Assembly: GCA_002316805.1 (NCBI GenBank)
Contig: DCEF01000004.1
Coordinates: 64,301 to 115,603 of the forward strand
DNA from: Ruminococcaceae bacterium UBA1036
GTDB lineage: Bacteria; Bacillota; Clostridia; Oscillospirales; Acutalibacteraceae
DNA length: 51,303 nt
Direction of reading: 5' to 3'
The notes beneath the pieces were generated by a model, which was not told where the DNA came from, did no database searches, and saw only the letters and a list, made by a program, of their open reading frames with translations. This document shows, in pieces, positions 33,074 through 41,765 of the stretch. Within the stretch, counting starts at the first letter, position 1; each line of letters begins with the position of its first letter. The position numbers were made by a program, and so were the translations under genes.

Positions 33074-35062
33074 ATGAAGAAATACAAAACTTTAAAAAAG
33101 AAATTGATTTCTAACAGCGTCATTACTCTCGTGATTGCCATGGCAGTAAGCCTTTTAGTCAGTGCAACACTCAGCTACCGTGGTATGGAAAACAATGTGA
33201 AAAGTGACATGAAATCAATTGGGCAAACAGCACAGGTAGCAGTAAATAATTCGAAAAAGCTTATGGAAGAAAAAATAACGCTTGTAGCATCGCTTGACGA
33301 AATAGGAAAAGCGAACAGCAAAAATGATACGACGTGGATTGGAGCGGTTGAAGGCAAAAAACTTTCCTATGGCTACGATGTGCTTTATGTAGCGGACGAA
33401 AGAGGAAACGTAATAAGCAGCGACTCGAACTACAAGGGAAAGAATATCGCAGACACCGAGTACTTTAAAAGCGCTATGGACAGCAGCATTTATCTTTCGA
33501 CGCCTATGAAAGATATAGCGGGCCAGCTTGAGGTTATATGCTGCGCGCCTGTTACAAACAGCCGTTTTCAAGGCGTTGTCGTCGGTGAAATGGACCCGCA
33601 GACTTACAGCTATATTGTCAGCACACACGTTGTTATTGGAAAGACCGGCAATGTTTTCATCCTGGATAAAAAAGGGACGATGATTGCTAATAAGCGCCCT
33701 CAGCTTGTTTCCCAACAGCAGAATTTCATTGAGATGGCTAAAAAGGACCCGTCTTATGCCACCGCGGCTGCAGTTTACAAGAACATGATAGCAGGCAAGA
33801 CGAATGCCGAGACTTATGACTATGGAAACGGCAAAAGGATATGCTACTATCAGCCGCTTTCCGGTACGGATGGCTGGTCGTGCGGCACTGCTGCTCCGGT
33901 CAGCGAAATGATGTCTGAATTTTACCCGATTATTATCGGTATGGTTATAGCCACGGCCGCTTTAATTGTTGTTGGTGTCTTGTTTGCTTCAAAGTTTGCA
34001 AAAGGTGTTTCTTCGCCAATCCGCGCGTGTTCGCAGCGGCTGCTCCTGCTCGCCAAAGGCGACCTTCACTCTGATGTGCCAAAAGTTGATACGGCCGACG
34101 AGACGGGCGACTTGGCGAAAGCCACTGCTACTCTTACGCAGCGGCTGCATGCAATCATTCAGGATGAAACCTCTATGCTTGCTTCAGTTGAAGCCAAAAA
34201 TTTTGATATTGTTTCAGAGTCATACCAGTACCTTGGAGATTTTAAACCGCTTCAGACATCAATAAATAATATCATTGGTTTTCTGAACAAGGCGTTTTCG
34301 GCAATTGACCAGTCTGCTGCGCAGGTTGCGGGCGGCTCGGGGCAAGTGTCGGATGCGGCACAGATGCTTTCGCAGGGTGCCACCGAGCAGGCAAGCTCCG
34401 TTGAAGAACTTTCAAAATCTGTTGAGAACCTTTCAGGGGAGATACGGTCCAACGCAGAAAATGCCGTAAATTCCAACAAAAAGGCAAAAGAGGCTGAAAA
34501 TGAACTGCTTAAAGGCAGCCAGCAGATGGAAAAACTGACGTGCGCAATGGACAGCATTCAGGCTTCGACGCAGAAGATAAGCAAAATAATCAAAACGGTT
34601 CAGGACATTGCCTCCCAGACAAATATTCTTGCACTGAATGCAGCTGTGGAAGCAGCCCGCGCAGGCGAGGCAGGGAAAGGGTTCTCTGTTGTTGCTGATG
34701 AAGTACGCAGGCTTGCCGGGAAAAGTTCTCAGGCCAACAAGGAGATTGCCGAGCTTGTTTCAGAGATGAAGGAAGCTGTTGGGAACGGAGGAAATATTAC
34801 AGGCGCAACGAATAAAACGATAGTTTCCATTGTCGATATGACGAAAGGTATCATTACATCCATGGATGAGATTTCAAATGCTTCGCAAAAGCAGTCGGAG
34901 TCCATCAGCAGCGTAACGCAAAATATGAACCAGATATCTTCGGTTATCCAGACAAATTCCGCAACAGCCGAAGAAAGTGCGGCGGCAAGCGAAGAGCTGT
35001 CATCTCAAGCATCAGAAATGCAGGAGTTTGTGCAGCAGTTCAGGCTGCGCAGCGGAGAATGA
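33074..35062 (+). CDS. Methyl-accepting chemotaxis protein with dCache-type sensor
   Basis: A 662-residue transmembrane chemoreceptor. First membrane segment about 12-34; extracytoplasmic double-Cache-like sensor about 35-285 (GYDVLYVADERGNVISS and KTGNVFILDKKGTMIANKR are typical Cache strands); second membrane segment about 287-312; HAMP linker; then a long coiled coil with the conserved hairpin tip AARAGEAGKGFSVVADEVRRLAG (about 525-550). The tip contacts CheA and CheW. It should sense an extracellular ligand and steer motility. Ligand unknown. No chemotaxis genes are adjacent, but a SigD-like promoter lies upstream. Ended by the terminator at 35083-35120. Confidence 0.93.
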   Translation: MKKYKTLKKKLISNSVITLVIAMAVSLLVSATLSYRGMENNVKSDMKSIGQTAQVAVNNSKKLMEEKITLVASLDEIGKANSKNDTTWIGAVEGKKLSYGYDVLYVADERGNVISSDSNYKGKNIADTEYFKSAMDSSIYLSTPMKDIAGQLEVICCAPVTNSRFQGVVVGEMDPQTYSYIVSTHVVIGKTGNVFILDKKGTMIANKRPQLVSQQQNFIEMAKKDPSYATAAAVYKNMIAGKTNAETYDYGNGKRICYYQPLSGTDGWSCGTAAPVSEMMSEFYPIIIGMVIATAALIVVGVLFASKFAKGVSSPIRACSQRLLLLAKGDLHSDVPKVDTADETGDLAKATATLTQRLHAIIQDETSMLASVEAKNFDIVSESYQYLGDFKPLQTSINNIIGFLNKAFSAIDQSAAQVAGGSGQVSDAAQMLSQGATEQASSVEELSKSVENLSGEIRSNAENAVNSNKKAKEAENELLKGSQQMEKLTCAMDSIQASTQKISKIIKTVQDIASQTNILALNAAVEAARAGEAGKGFSVVADEVRRLAGKSSQANKEIAELVSEMKEAVGNGGNITGATNKTIVSIVDMTKGIITSMDEISNASQKQSESISSVTQNMNQISSVIQTNSATAEESAAASEELSSQASEMQEFVQQFRLRSGE

Positions 35063-35082
35063 TTTTTAAATGCACATATTAA

Positions 35083-35120
35083 AAAAGGCCTGAAGAAGTT
35101 CGAATTTCTTCAGGCCTTTT
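35083..35120. terminator. Bidirectional terminator between chemoreceptor gene and glnS
   Basis: A perfect 15-bp stem, AAAAGGCCTGAAGAA (35083-35097) with TTCTTCAGGCCTTTT (35106-35120). Confidence 0.9.
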
Positions 35121-35135
35121 CCTTATGCTTCCATT

Positions 35136-36827
35136 TCACTTTTTCTTTTTAAAGCTGTCTTTGAGCGACACTGAGCGGTTAAAGACTGGATGCTCAGGTG
35201 TAAAGTCGTGATTGTCGGTGCAAAAATAACCCTGCCTCATGAACTGGAACGATTCGCCCTTCTTTGTATGTGCAAGCCAGGGTTCTACCTTGCAGTCCTT
35301 CAGCACTTTAAGGGAATCGGGGTTTAATTCATTAATGTAATCCCCGGCTTCGGGGTCAGGCACGGTAAAAAGCCTGCCGTAAAGCCTTACTTCCGCATCT
35401 ATGGCAGTCTTTGCATCCACCCAGTGGATAGTGCTTTTGACTTTGCGTCCGTCAGGCGTATTGCCGCCGCGTGTCTGCGGGTCATACTCTGCGTAAACAG
35501 CCAATATATTGCCGTCTTTGTCTTTTTCGCACCCTGTGCATTTTATAACATAAGCGGTTTTAAGGCGCACTTCATTGCCCACAAACATACGGAAATATTT
35601 TTTCGCAGGCACTTCCATGAAATCTTCACGCTCTATCCACAGCTCACGTGAAAAGCTGACTCTGCGTGTGCCCTCCTCAGGCTTTTCAGGATTGTTTTCC
35701 ACATCAAAATATTCTGTTTTCCCTTCCGGGTAATTTGTAAGTATGAGCTTTACAGGATTTAGCACTGCCATGGCTCGGCGGGCATTTTTGTTTAAGTCTT
35801 CACGCAGGCAGTGCTCAAGGAACGCATAGTCCACAGTGCTGTTGACTTTGGCGACGCCTATGCTCTCGCAGAAACCACGAATTGAGGCAGGTGTGTAACC
35901 GCGGCGCCTGAGCCCGCGCAGCGTAGGCATGCGCGGGTCGTCCCAGCCGGAAACGTATTTTTTTTCAACAAGTTCACGGAGCTTGCGCTTGCTCATGACC
36001 GTATTGTTTATATTGAGGCGAGCAAATTCAATCTGCCGCGGCTTTGAAGGCAGGTCCACATGCTCAGTTACCCAGTCATAAAGAGGGCGGTGGTCCTCAA
36101 ATTCAAGGGAGCAGAGCGAATGTGTAACACCCTCTAAAGCGTCCTCAATAGGATGTGCAAAGTCGTACATCGGGTAAATGCACCATTTTGTACCTGTGCG
36201 GTGGTGCGGCTGGCGGTTTATGCGGTAAAGCACAGGGTCGCGCATATTGAAGTTGCCGGACGACAGATCTATTTTAGCGCGCAGCGTCATGCGGCCGTCT
36301 TCAAATTCGCCGTTTTTCATGCGGCGGAACAGGTCAAGGCTTTCTTTGATGGGCCTGCTGCGGTAAGGGCTTTTTGCAGGATGTGTGAGGTCGCCGCGGT
36401 ATTCCCGCATTTGCTCGGGCGTAAGCTCGCAGACGTAGGCAAGGCCGCGCTTTATAAGGCCTACAGCCAGTTCGTAAATCTTTGGAAAGTAATCGGAAGC
36501 GTAGAAAAAACGGCCATCCCATGAAAAGCCCAACCATTTTATGTCTTCTTTAATAGCCTCGACATATTCGTCGCTTTCATTGTTAGACGGGTTTGTGTCG
36601 TCCATGCGGAGGTTGCACATGCCGCCAAATTTTTCAGCCGTCCCGAAATCTATACAGATAGCTTTTGCGTGGCCTATGTGTAGGTAGCCGTTTGGCTCGG
36701 GTGGGAATCTGGTGTGGACGGTTTGCCCTGCGAAGCGCCCACCCGGCGCTATGTCTTTTTCAATCATTGTATGGATGAAATTTCCGGAATTTTCTGCTTC
36801 GTCGGTATCTTTGACTTCTTCGCTCAT
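35136..36827 (-). CDS. glnS: Glutaminyl-tRNA synthetase
   Basis: A 563-residue class Ib aminoacyl-tRNA synthetase that charges tRNA-Gln directly. The HIGH motif is PPEPNGYLHIGHAKA (about 42-56) and the KMSKS equivalent is VMSKRKL (about 277-283). FARLNINNTV and the two C-terminal beta-barrels (RRVSFSRELWIEREDF and the distal region) match bacterial GlnRS. Most Firmicutes lack GlnRS and use misacylation with GatCAB, so this gene marks the lineages that gained GlnRS, presumably by transfer. It lies 13 bases after gltX, with GGAG in the gap, so the two synthetases are coexpressed. Confidence 0.95.
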   Translation of the reverse strand: MSEEVKDTDEAENSGNFIHTMIEKDIAPGGRFAGQTVHTRFPPEPNGYLHIGHAKAICIDFGTAEKFGGMCNLRMDDTNPSNNESDEYVEAIKEDIKWLGFSWDGRFFYASDYFPKIYELAVGLIKRGLAYVCELTPEQMREYRGDLTHPAKSPYRSRPIKESLDLFRRMKNGEFEDGRMTLRAKIDLSSGNFNMRDPVLYRINRQPHHRTGTKWCIYPMYDFAHPIEDALEGVTHSLCSLEFEDHRPLYDWVTEHVDLPSKPRQIEFARLNINNTVMSKRKLRELVEKKYVSGWDDPRMPTLRGLRRRGYTPASIRGFCESIGVAKVNSTVDYAFLEHCLREDLNKNARRAMAVLNPVKLILTNYPEGKTEYFDVENNPEKPEEGTRRVSFSRELWIEREDFMEVPAKKYFRMFVGNEVRLKTAYVIKCTGCEKDKDGNILAVYAEYDPQTRGGNTPDGRKVKSTIHWVDAKTAIDAEVRLYGRLFTVPDPEAGDYINELNPDSLKVLKDCKVEPWLAHTKKGESFQFMRQGYFCTDNHDFTPEHPVFNRSVSLKDSFKKKK

Positions 36828-36840
36828 GTTTACCTGCTCC

Positions 36841-38301
36841 TTATGCTTTCAGTTTTTCAAGGCCAAGGTTAAGCCGCCTGATGGACTCATCTTTTCCGAG
36901 AATGCAGAGAATTTCGAATGCCCCGCCCGGCGTTATTTTCTGCCCTGCCGCCGCAATGCGTACGGGCCACAGCAGTGTACCGTTCTTAGTGCCGAGCTTT
37001 GCCGCAAGTTCCATCAACGAATCATGGATAGTTTTAAGCTTCCAGTCCGGCAGAGACTGCAGGACCGGAATAGATGCCTTAAGCATATCGGCAGAGTTTG
37101 CAAGGTTTGTTTTGCTCTTTTTGTTTATAAAAAGCTCGGCCGGATAATCGGGCAGTTCCTTGAAGAATGCAAGCATCTCAGGAATTTCCGTAAATTTTGA
37201 TATGCGTGGCTGCAGTATGGATGTCAGCACGTCCCATGGGCGTTCTCCTTCTGGAAATACTTTACGGTAATACGGCATTGCGCGGTGTGTAAATTCTTCC
37301 TGCGCCATTGCCCGGATATATTCGCCGTTAAACCACAGGAGCTTATCGTAATCGAACACGGCGGGCGATTTGCTTATCCCTTCGATTGAAAAGTTTTTTA
37401 CAAGCTCATCAAGCGAAAAAATTTCGCGGTTGTCTTTCGGGCACCATCCGAGAAGCGCTATGTAGTTTACAATCACTTCCGGAAGATAGCCGTCTGTTAC
37501 AAGGTCGGCGAAACCTGTAGAACCATGGCGCTTTGAAAGCTTTGAGACGGTGCCATCAGAATTTTTGCCCATGATGAGCGGAAGATGAATGTATGCAGGC
37601 ACGTCCCAGCCGAACGCTTTGTAAAGCAGATTATATTTAGGCGTTGACGTTAGGTATTCGCATCCGCGGACTACATGCGTGATTTTCATAAGGTGGTCGT
37701 CGATAACATTGGCAAAGTTATAAGTTGGGTAGCCGTCGGATTTAAGCAGTATCTGATCTTCAAGTTCCTTGTTGTCAATAGTTATCTGACCGTACACTGC
37801 GTCGTTAAATGTCGTAGACCCATCAAGCGGCATTTTCTGGCGTATAACGTGCGGAGTGCCGGCCGCAAGCAGATGCTCGACTTCTTCGTGCGGAAGGCTT
37901 CGGCAGTGGCGGTCATATCCGCCGCCGTTTTCAGGGTTGTCTGCATGAAGCGCGTCAAGGCGCTCTTTTGTGCAGAAACAGTAGTATGCTTTTCCTTCCT
38001 GCACGAGCTGTTCCGCATATTTGCGGTAGAGTTCCTTTCTCTGGCTCTGGACATATGGCCCGTAAGGCCCGCCGATATCAGGGCCTTCATCATGCTTTAG
38101 GCCGACCTGCCTGAGTGTATCGTAAATTACATCTACGGCGCCTTCAACATAGCGCTCCTGGTCTGTGTCTTCAATGCGGAGAACGAAATCCCCGCCGTTT
38201 GATTTTGCAATAAGGTATTCAAAAAGGGCTGTCCGCAAGTTGCCGACGTGCATAAATCCCGTCGGGCTCGGGGCAAACCTTGTTCTGATTCTCTGCGGCA
38301 A
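36841..38301 (-). CDS. gltX: Glutamyl-tRNA synthetase
   Basis: A 486-residue class Ib synthetase charging tRNA-Glu. The HIGH-like motif is APSPTGFMHVGNLRTAL (near the start) and the KMSKS motif is KLSKRHG (about 245). The C-terminal anticodon-binding helical domain follows. The start is TTG at 38301: AGGAGGGG lies six bases upstream, inside the frame that would extend to an ATG at 38334, and the resulting MPQRIRTRFAPSPTG is the usual GluRS beginning. With GlnRS next door, this enzyme can be a discriminating GluRS. It heads the gltX-glnS operon. Only 88 bases separate it from the upstream gene, too few for a T-box leader. Confidence 0.95.
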   Translation of the reverse strand: MPQRIRTRFAPSPTGFMHVGNLRTALFEYLIAKSNGGDFVLRIEDTDQERYVEGAVDVIYDTLRQVGLKHDEGPDIGGPYGPYVQSQRKELYRKYAEQLVQEGKAYYCFCTKERLDALHADNPENGGGYDRHCRSLPHEEVEHLLAAGTPHVIRQKMPLDGSTTFNDAVYGQITIDNKELEDQILLKSDGYPTYNFANVIDDHLMKITHVVRGCEYLTSTPKYNLLYKAFGWDVPAYIHLPLIMGKNSDGTVSKLSKRHGSTGFADLVTDGYLPEVIVNYIALLGWCPKDNREIFSLDELVKNFSIEGISKSPAVFDYDKLLWFNGEYIRAMAQEEFTHRAMPYYRKVFPEGERPWDVLTSILQPRISKFTEIPEMLAFFKELPDYPAELFINKKSKTNLANSADMLKASIPVLQSLPDWKLKTIHDSLMELAAKLGTKNGTLLWPVRIAAAGQKITPGGAFEILCILGKDESIRRLNLGLEKLKA

Positions 38302-38389
38302 TAATATCCCCTCCTGAATTTTAACTGCCGGCATGCCATGCTGGCGGTTTTACTGGATTCATTATACCAAATACAAGAGGCATAATCAA

Positions 38390-39181
38390 TTAACGGCCGC
38401 TTCCTTCTTTGCTTTTAACGTATTCTTCAAGGCACATGCCGGATTTTTTTATGGCTTTGGCATTTTCTACACCTACATAGCGGAAATGCCATGGCTCAAA
38501 TTTGATTTTTGTGATATCCTGTTTTTCCTTTGGGTAACGGATAATAAAGCCGTAATCCTGTGCGTGCTGTTCAAGCCAGCGGTAAGCTGCAGTGCTGCCG
38601 AAGCTGTCCTTTACGCCGTTAAGGTCGAGTGCAAGGCCGGTTGCGTGCTCGCTGCAGCCTGGCTTTGCAACTGACTTTTCAGCCGCTGAAACGGCGTCGG
38701 CGTATGTTGGGCATGTTTTAGCGTACTGCTCAATTTCCTGCTGAAAAAGCACGCTTTGGCGGTCAATGCTTCTGTAAGCCGACGAAATCCATATTGACAC
38801 ACCGTCTTTTGAGGCGTCGGTGCGCATTTGTGCGAATGGTTTAACTACGGAAGCGTCCATATAAAAGCCAAACGATTTAGCAAGTTTTACTTTATACCAT
38901 GAAGGCATTGGGTGGTCGGGCCCTACGAGCACGAGCTCATTTATATGCGGTTCGGTTTTTCCCTGCTTTGCCACTGCTTTAGAAGAAACAGAGGAAGATG
39001 ATGATTTTGCCCCTGCTGAAGAAACCAGTGTTGCTGAAGAGCTGTGCGGTGAATATGTGGCTGTCCGTACCCCAGTTTTATAGGCGGCAGAAAACAGGAA
39101 TGTACAACCCGCAATGCCTCCGGCGACCAGAAGAACAATTCCGGTGCCTTTAAGAAGTTTTGTGAATTTCTTATGTCTCAT
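38390..39181 (-). CDS. D-alanyl-D-alanine carboxypeptidase, VanY/M15B family
   Basis: A 263-residue membrane-anchored or lipoprotein enzyme. A hydrophobic segment (about 12-34) holds a possible lipobox IAGC (Cys26). A Ser/Ala linker (about 47-73) leads to an M15B peptidase domain with SAYRSIDRQ, the zinc motif GCSEHATGLALDL (His179, Asp186) and FEPWHFRYVG (His232, with Glu229 as base). It trims the terminal D-Ala of peptidoglycan stem peptides. No vanA/vanH genes are near, so this is housekeeping wall remodelling, not a vancomycin cluster. ATG at 39181 follows GGGGGA; the TTG five codons upstream overlaps that ribosome-binding site. Confidence 0.9.
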   Translation of the reverse strand: MRHKKFTKLLKGTGIVLLVAGGIAGCTFLFSAAYKTGVRTATYSPHSSSATLVSSAGAKSSSSSVSSKAVAKQGKTEPHINELVLVGPDHPMPSWYKVKLAKSFGFYMDASVVKPFAQMRTDASKDGVSIWISSAYRSIDRQSVLFQQEIEQYAKTCPTYADAVSAAEKSVAKPGCSEHATGLALDLNGVKDSFGSTAAYRWLEQHAQDYGFIIRYPKEKQDITKIKFEPWHFRYVGVENAKAIKKSGMCLEEYVKSKEGSGR

Positions 39182-39349
39182 TTTATTTTCCCCCAAACTG
39201 AAAATACAGCTGCAACTAATTCTTTAGTATTTAGGCATATGCGGCCAGATTTCACAAAGGATATTATCTGAAGTTTTTGCTGCTTTCATGCACTTTAAGA
39301 TTGTGAATGGAGAAAAAACATTAGATATTTCGGAAATCAGCTGCCACTA

Positions 39350-39378
39350 TTGCAAAACCTGTGAATCTGCTTTACACT
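39350..39378 (+). promoter_or_regulatory. Possible promoter of the serine dehydratase operon
   Basis: TTGCAA (39350-39355), 17 bases, TACACT (39373-39378); each box matches the consensus at four of six positions. Confidence 0.35.
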
Positions 39379-39442
39379 GTAACACTGTAAGAGAAATTTT
39401 GATTTAATTTTTCACCATGCTGATTTTAAAAGAGGTGATCTA

Positions 39443-40123
39443 TTGGGTATTTTTGATATAATGGGCCCTGTTATGGTTGGGCCATCGAGCTCACACACCG
39501 CGGGCGCTGTGCGTATTGGATATATCACGAGAAAGCTGCTCGGCGAGAAACCGGTAAAAGCAGAACTGCTGCTGCATGGCTCTTTTGCCGCTACTGGCAA
39601 GGGCCATGGTACAGACAAAGCGCTGACAGCCGGCTTGCTTGGCATGAAGCCTGATGATGAACGTATCCCTCACAGCTTTGAGCTTGCTGCAAATGAGGGC
39701 ATGTCTGTAAAGGTAGGCACAGTTACCCTGCGGAATGTGCACCCGAACACTGTGCTCCTGCATGTTGAGGGTTTGAAAGGCCGGAAACTTGAAGTCGAGG
39801 CGTCATCAGTTGGCGGCGGCCAAATAAAAATATGCCAGATAGACGGCATTGAAACAAATTTTTCAGGTGAGTGCCCGACGCTCGTGGTGCACAATATTGA
39901 TAAGCCCGGCCATGTTGCAGAAGCAACATCACTGCTTGCAAAATACCATGTAAACATTGCAACAATGCAACTTTACCGCAATGTCCGTGGCGGATATGCA
40001 GTGATGGTCATAGAATGTGACCAGCCTGTCCCGCCGGAACCGCTGCAGCAACTTTCACAGATGGACGGCATACTTAAAGTCACTTATCTTAACATGGACA
40101 CCGAAGTGGCCGAAAAGAGGTAA
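39443..40123 (+). CDS. sdaAB: L-serine dehydratase, beta subunit
   Basis: A 226-residue subunit of the iron-sulfur L-serine dehydratase, which deaminates serine to pyruvate and ammonia. The N-terminal domain carries VGPSSSHTAGAVRIG (about 13-27), a hallmark of the family, and a C-terminal ACT domain (about 148-220, PGHVAEATSLLAKYHVNIATMQLYR) probably senses an amino acid. The start is TTG at 39443, right after AGAGGTGAT. The alpha-subunit gene follows four bases downstream. Two-subunit enzymes of this sort are typical of Clostridia and Bacillus. Confidence 0.94.
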   Translation: MGIFDIMGPVMVGPSSSHTAGAVRIGYITRKLLGEKPVKAELLLHGSFAATGKGHGTDKALTAGLLGMKPDDERIPHSFELAANEGMSVKVGTVTLRNVHPNTVLLHVEGLKGRKLEVEASSVGGGQIKICQIDGIETNFSGECPTLVVHNIDKPGHVAEATSLLAKYHVNIATMQLYRNVRGGYAVMVIECDQPVPPEPLQQLSQMDGILKVTYLNMDTEVAEKR

Positions 40124-40127
40124 AATT

Positions 40128-41000
40128 ATGTTTTCGTCAGTAAGCAGCATGCTTAATGCTGCAGAAAAGCGAAGGCTTCCGCTTTGGAAAGTAATTTTGG
40201 AAGATGATTGTCAAGAGCGCGGTGCTGGCATGGAAGACTCTTTGCGCAAAATGAATTCTCTTTGGCAGGCAATGAAGTCGGCAGCTAAAAATTACAGCCC
40301 GCAGACGCGCTCGTCAAGCGGCCTTTCGGGCGGCGACGGTGCGAAAATGCGTTCCCTGTGCCCCAAGGCTTCCGTTGGCGGCAAGTTTATTGATAGCATC
40401 ATTGCCGAAGCGCTGAGCATGGGTGAGAGCAACGCGTGCATGAAGCGAATTGTCGCCGCACCGACTGCAGGATCATGCGGCGTTCTTCCGGCCGTTATGA
40501 TTCCGCTTGCTGAACGTGACGGGATTGATGATAATACTATAGTGGATTCGCTTTTCGTGGCGGCAGGATTCGGCCAGGTAATTGCCTGCCGCGCTTCGAT
40601 TTCGGGTGCGGAAGGTGGCTGCCAGGCAGAAATAGGGACTGCGTCTGCAATGACGGCCGCGGCACTTGTAAGCATAAAAAACGGCACTCCTCAAATGAGT
40701 GCCAATGCTTTCGCTATGGCTTTGATGAACCTTCTTGGCCTTGTATGCGACCCTGTTGCAGGCCTCGTGGAGATTCCATGTATTAAACGCAACGTTGTTG
40801 GCGCTGTGAATGCCGTAAGCTGTGCCGACATGGCTCTTTCAGGGATCGGAAGCCGCATACCTCCGGATGAAGTCATAGACGCCATGCGCTCTGTGGGCGA
40901 CATGATGCCATGTGTGCTTCGCGAAACAGGCCAGGGTGGCCTTGCGGCGACTCCATACGGTGCTGCTGCAGCTAAAAAAATAAAAGAAGCTGGTACTTAG
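40128..41000 (+). CDS. sdaAA: L-serine dehydratase, iron-sulfur alpha subunit
   Basis: A 290-residue catalytic subunit that binds an oxygen-labile 4Fe-4S cluster. Conserved segments include RSSSGLSGGDGAKM, VAAPTAGSCGVLPAVM, SGAEGGCQAEIG and CDPVAGLVEIPC, which hold the cluster cysteines. ATG at 40128 is chosen because AAGAGG lies just upstream and MFSSVSSML matches the family start; the frame stays open further upstream but overlaps sdaAB. The stop codon (40998-41000) interlocks with the stop of the opposing comFB gene (40997-40999). Confidence 0.94.
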   Translation: MFSSVSSMLNAAEKRRLPLWKVILEDDCQERGAGMEDSLRKMNSLWQAMKSAAKNYSPQTRSSSGLSGGDGAKMRSLCPKASVGGKFIDSIIAEALSMGESNACMKRIVAAPTAGSCGVLPAVMIPLAERDGIDDNTIVDSLFVAAGFGQVIACRASISGAEGGCQAEIGTASAMTAAALVSIKNGTPQMSANAFAMALMNLLGLVCDPVAGLVEIPCIKRNVVGAVNAVSCADMALSGIGSRIPPDEVIDAMRSVGDMMPCVLRETGQGGLAATPYGAAAAKKIKEAGT

Positions 41001-41272
41001 GCTCCCTTTTGCTGATGGCGTGGATTTTTCTTTACAATTTCGGCACCTTCGTAAATGGCGGTCAGAATATCAATTTCAAACTGGCTTGACATTGTGTTGA
41101 CCTTTACGAATGCTTTTCCGCGTTCAGTGCTGACGTATTTAGGTGACAGACGGTTGAGCGCATAGGAGATTATATCGGAACGGCACTGGTTGCACTTGCA
41201 GCAATCAAGGCTGTCGATAACCTCATCCAGCTTTTCGGCAACATAATCTTCCATAATATTTTGGCACTTCAT
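40997..41272 (-). CDS. ComFB-family protein
   Basis: A 91-residue protein of the late competence development family ComFB. The family pattern is clear: N-terminal MEDYVAEKLDEVI, then CCKCNQCRSDIISYALNRLSPKYVSTERGKAF with clustered cysteines that likely bind zinc. ComFB lies between comFA and comFC in Bacillus, but its molecular role is unclear; related proteins in other phyla have been reported to bind cyclic-di-GMP. Here it is alone, so a competence role is not supported by context. AAAGGCGG precedes the ATG. It converges with sdaAA and the two stop codons overlap. Confidence 0.85.
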   Translation of the reverse strand: MKCQNIMEDYVAEKLDEVIDSLDCCKCNQCRSDIISYALNRLSPKYVSTERGKAFVKVNTMSSQFEIDILTAIYEGAEIVKKNPRHQQKGA

Positions 41273-41411
41273 TTTGTATGCCGCCTTTCCAAAATAAACT
41301 TTCCCAAATTCACTTTAATAATATCATTAAAGCGAAAAAAAGTAAATCGTGTTTTTGACATAAACGCATTATGTGTAAAATTTCCATCAAAAAATATTAT
41401 GCGCCCAAATA

Positions 41412-41444
41412 AGCCTTTAAGCATACCATTGAAGCTTAAAGGCT
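41412..41444. other. Perfect 11-bp hairpin upstream of the tRNA-Ser promoter
   Basis: AGCCTTTAAGC (41412-41422) and GCTTAAAGGCT (41434-41444) form a perfect inverted repeat with an 11-base loop. No T-run follows on either strand, so it is not a convincing terminator. It may be an operator-like palindrome between comFB and the tRNA promoter. Confidence 0.5.
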
Positions 41445-41461
41445 ACTTCTGAAATGTGCTA

Positions 41462-41490
41462 TTGACTTTTTGAACTGTTTCCGGTAAAAT
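41462..41490 (+). promoter_or_regulatory. Promoter of tRNA-Ser
   Basis: TTGACT (41462-41467), 17-base spacer, TAAAAT (41485-41490), 43 bases before the tRNA. Confidence 0.75.
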
Positions 41491-41533
41491 AGAAACATAT
41501 AAACTGCATGGCATTTATTGGCAGATTTTTTTT

Positions 41534-41623
41534 GGAAGCGTATCGAAGTGGTCATAACGGGCCTGACTCGAAATCAGGTAGCCCTTTTTGGGCTCGTGGG
41601 TTCGAATCCCACCGCTTCCGCCA
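41534..41623 (+). tRNA. tRNA-Ser (CGA)
   Basis: Acceptor GGAAGCG pairs with CGCTTCC (41613-41619), discriminator G, encoded CCA (41621-41623). The anticodon loop CTCGAAA gives CGA, reading UCG serine codons. A long variable arm (AGCCC...GGGCT) confirms a class II serine tRNA. The T loop GGTTCGAATCC is canonical. Confidence 0.95.
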
Positions 41624-41644
41624 GAGGCATAGCCTGTTTTTTTG

Positions 41645-41675
41645 AGACACCCAGTTTTTGCTGAGTGTCTTTTTA
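41645..41675 (+). terminator. Terminator of tRNA-Ser
   Basis: GACACCCAG and CTGAGTGTC pair with one mismatch around TTTTTG, followed by TTTTT. Confidence 0.75.
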
Positions 41676-41765
41676 TACTATTCTGACGACATTGCCTTTA
41701 TGAGAAAGCCGAGAAAGCCGTATATAAATTACATATAGACATTTAACTAAATAGGAGGGAAACAA

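Noticed and set aside
38302..38389. T-box leader for gltX
   Set aside because: Only 88 bases lie between gltX and the upstream gene, and no T-box core sequence is visible.
38390..39181. Vancomycin-resistance cluster suggested by the VanY-like gene
   Set aside because: No vanA, vanH, vanX or vanRS genes nearby; M15B carboxypeptidases are common wall enzymes.
40017..40127. Upstream extension of sdaAA
   Set aside because: It overlaps sdaAB in another frame and lacks family similarity; the ATG at 40128 has a ribosome-binding site.
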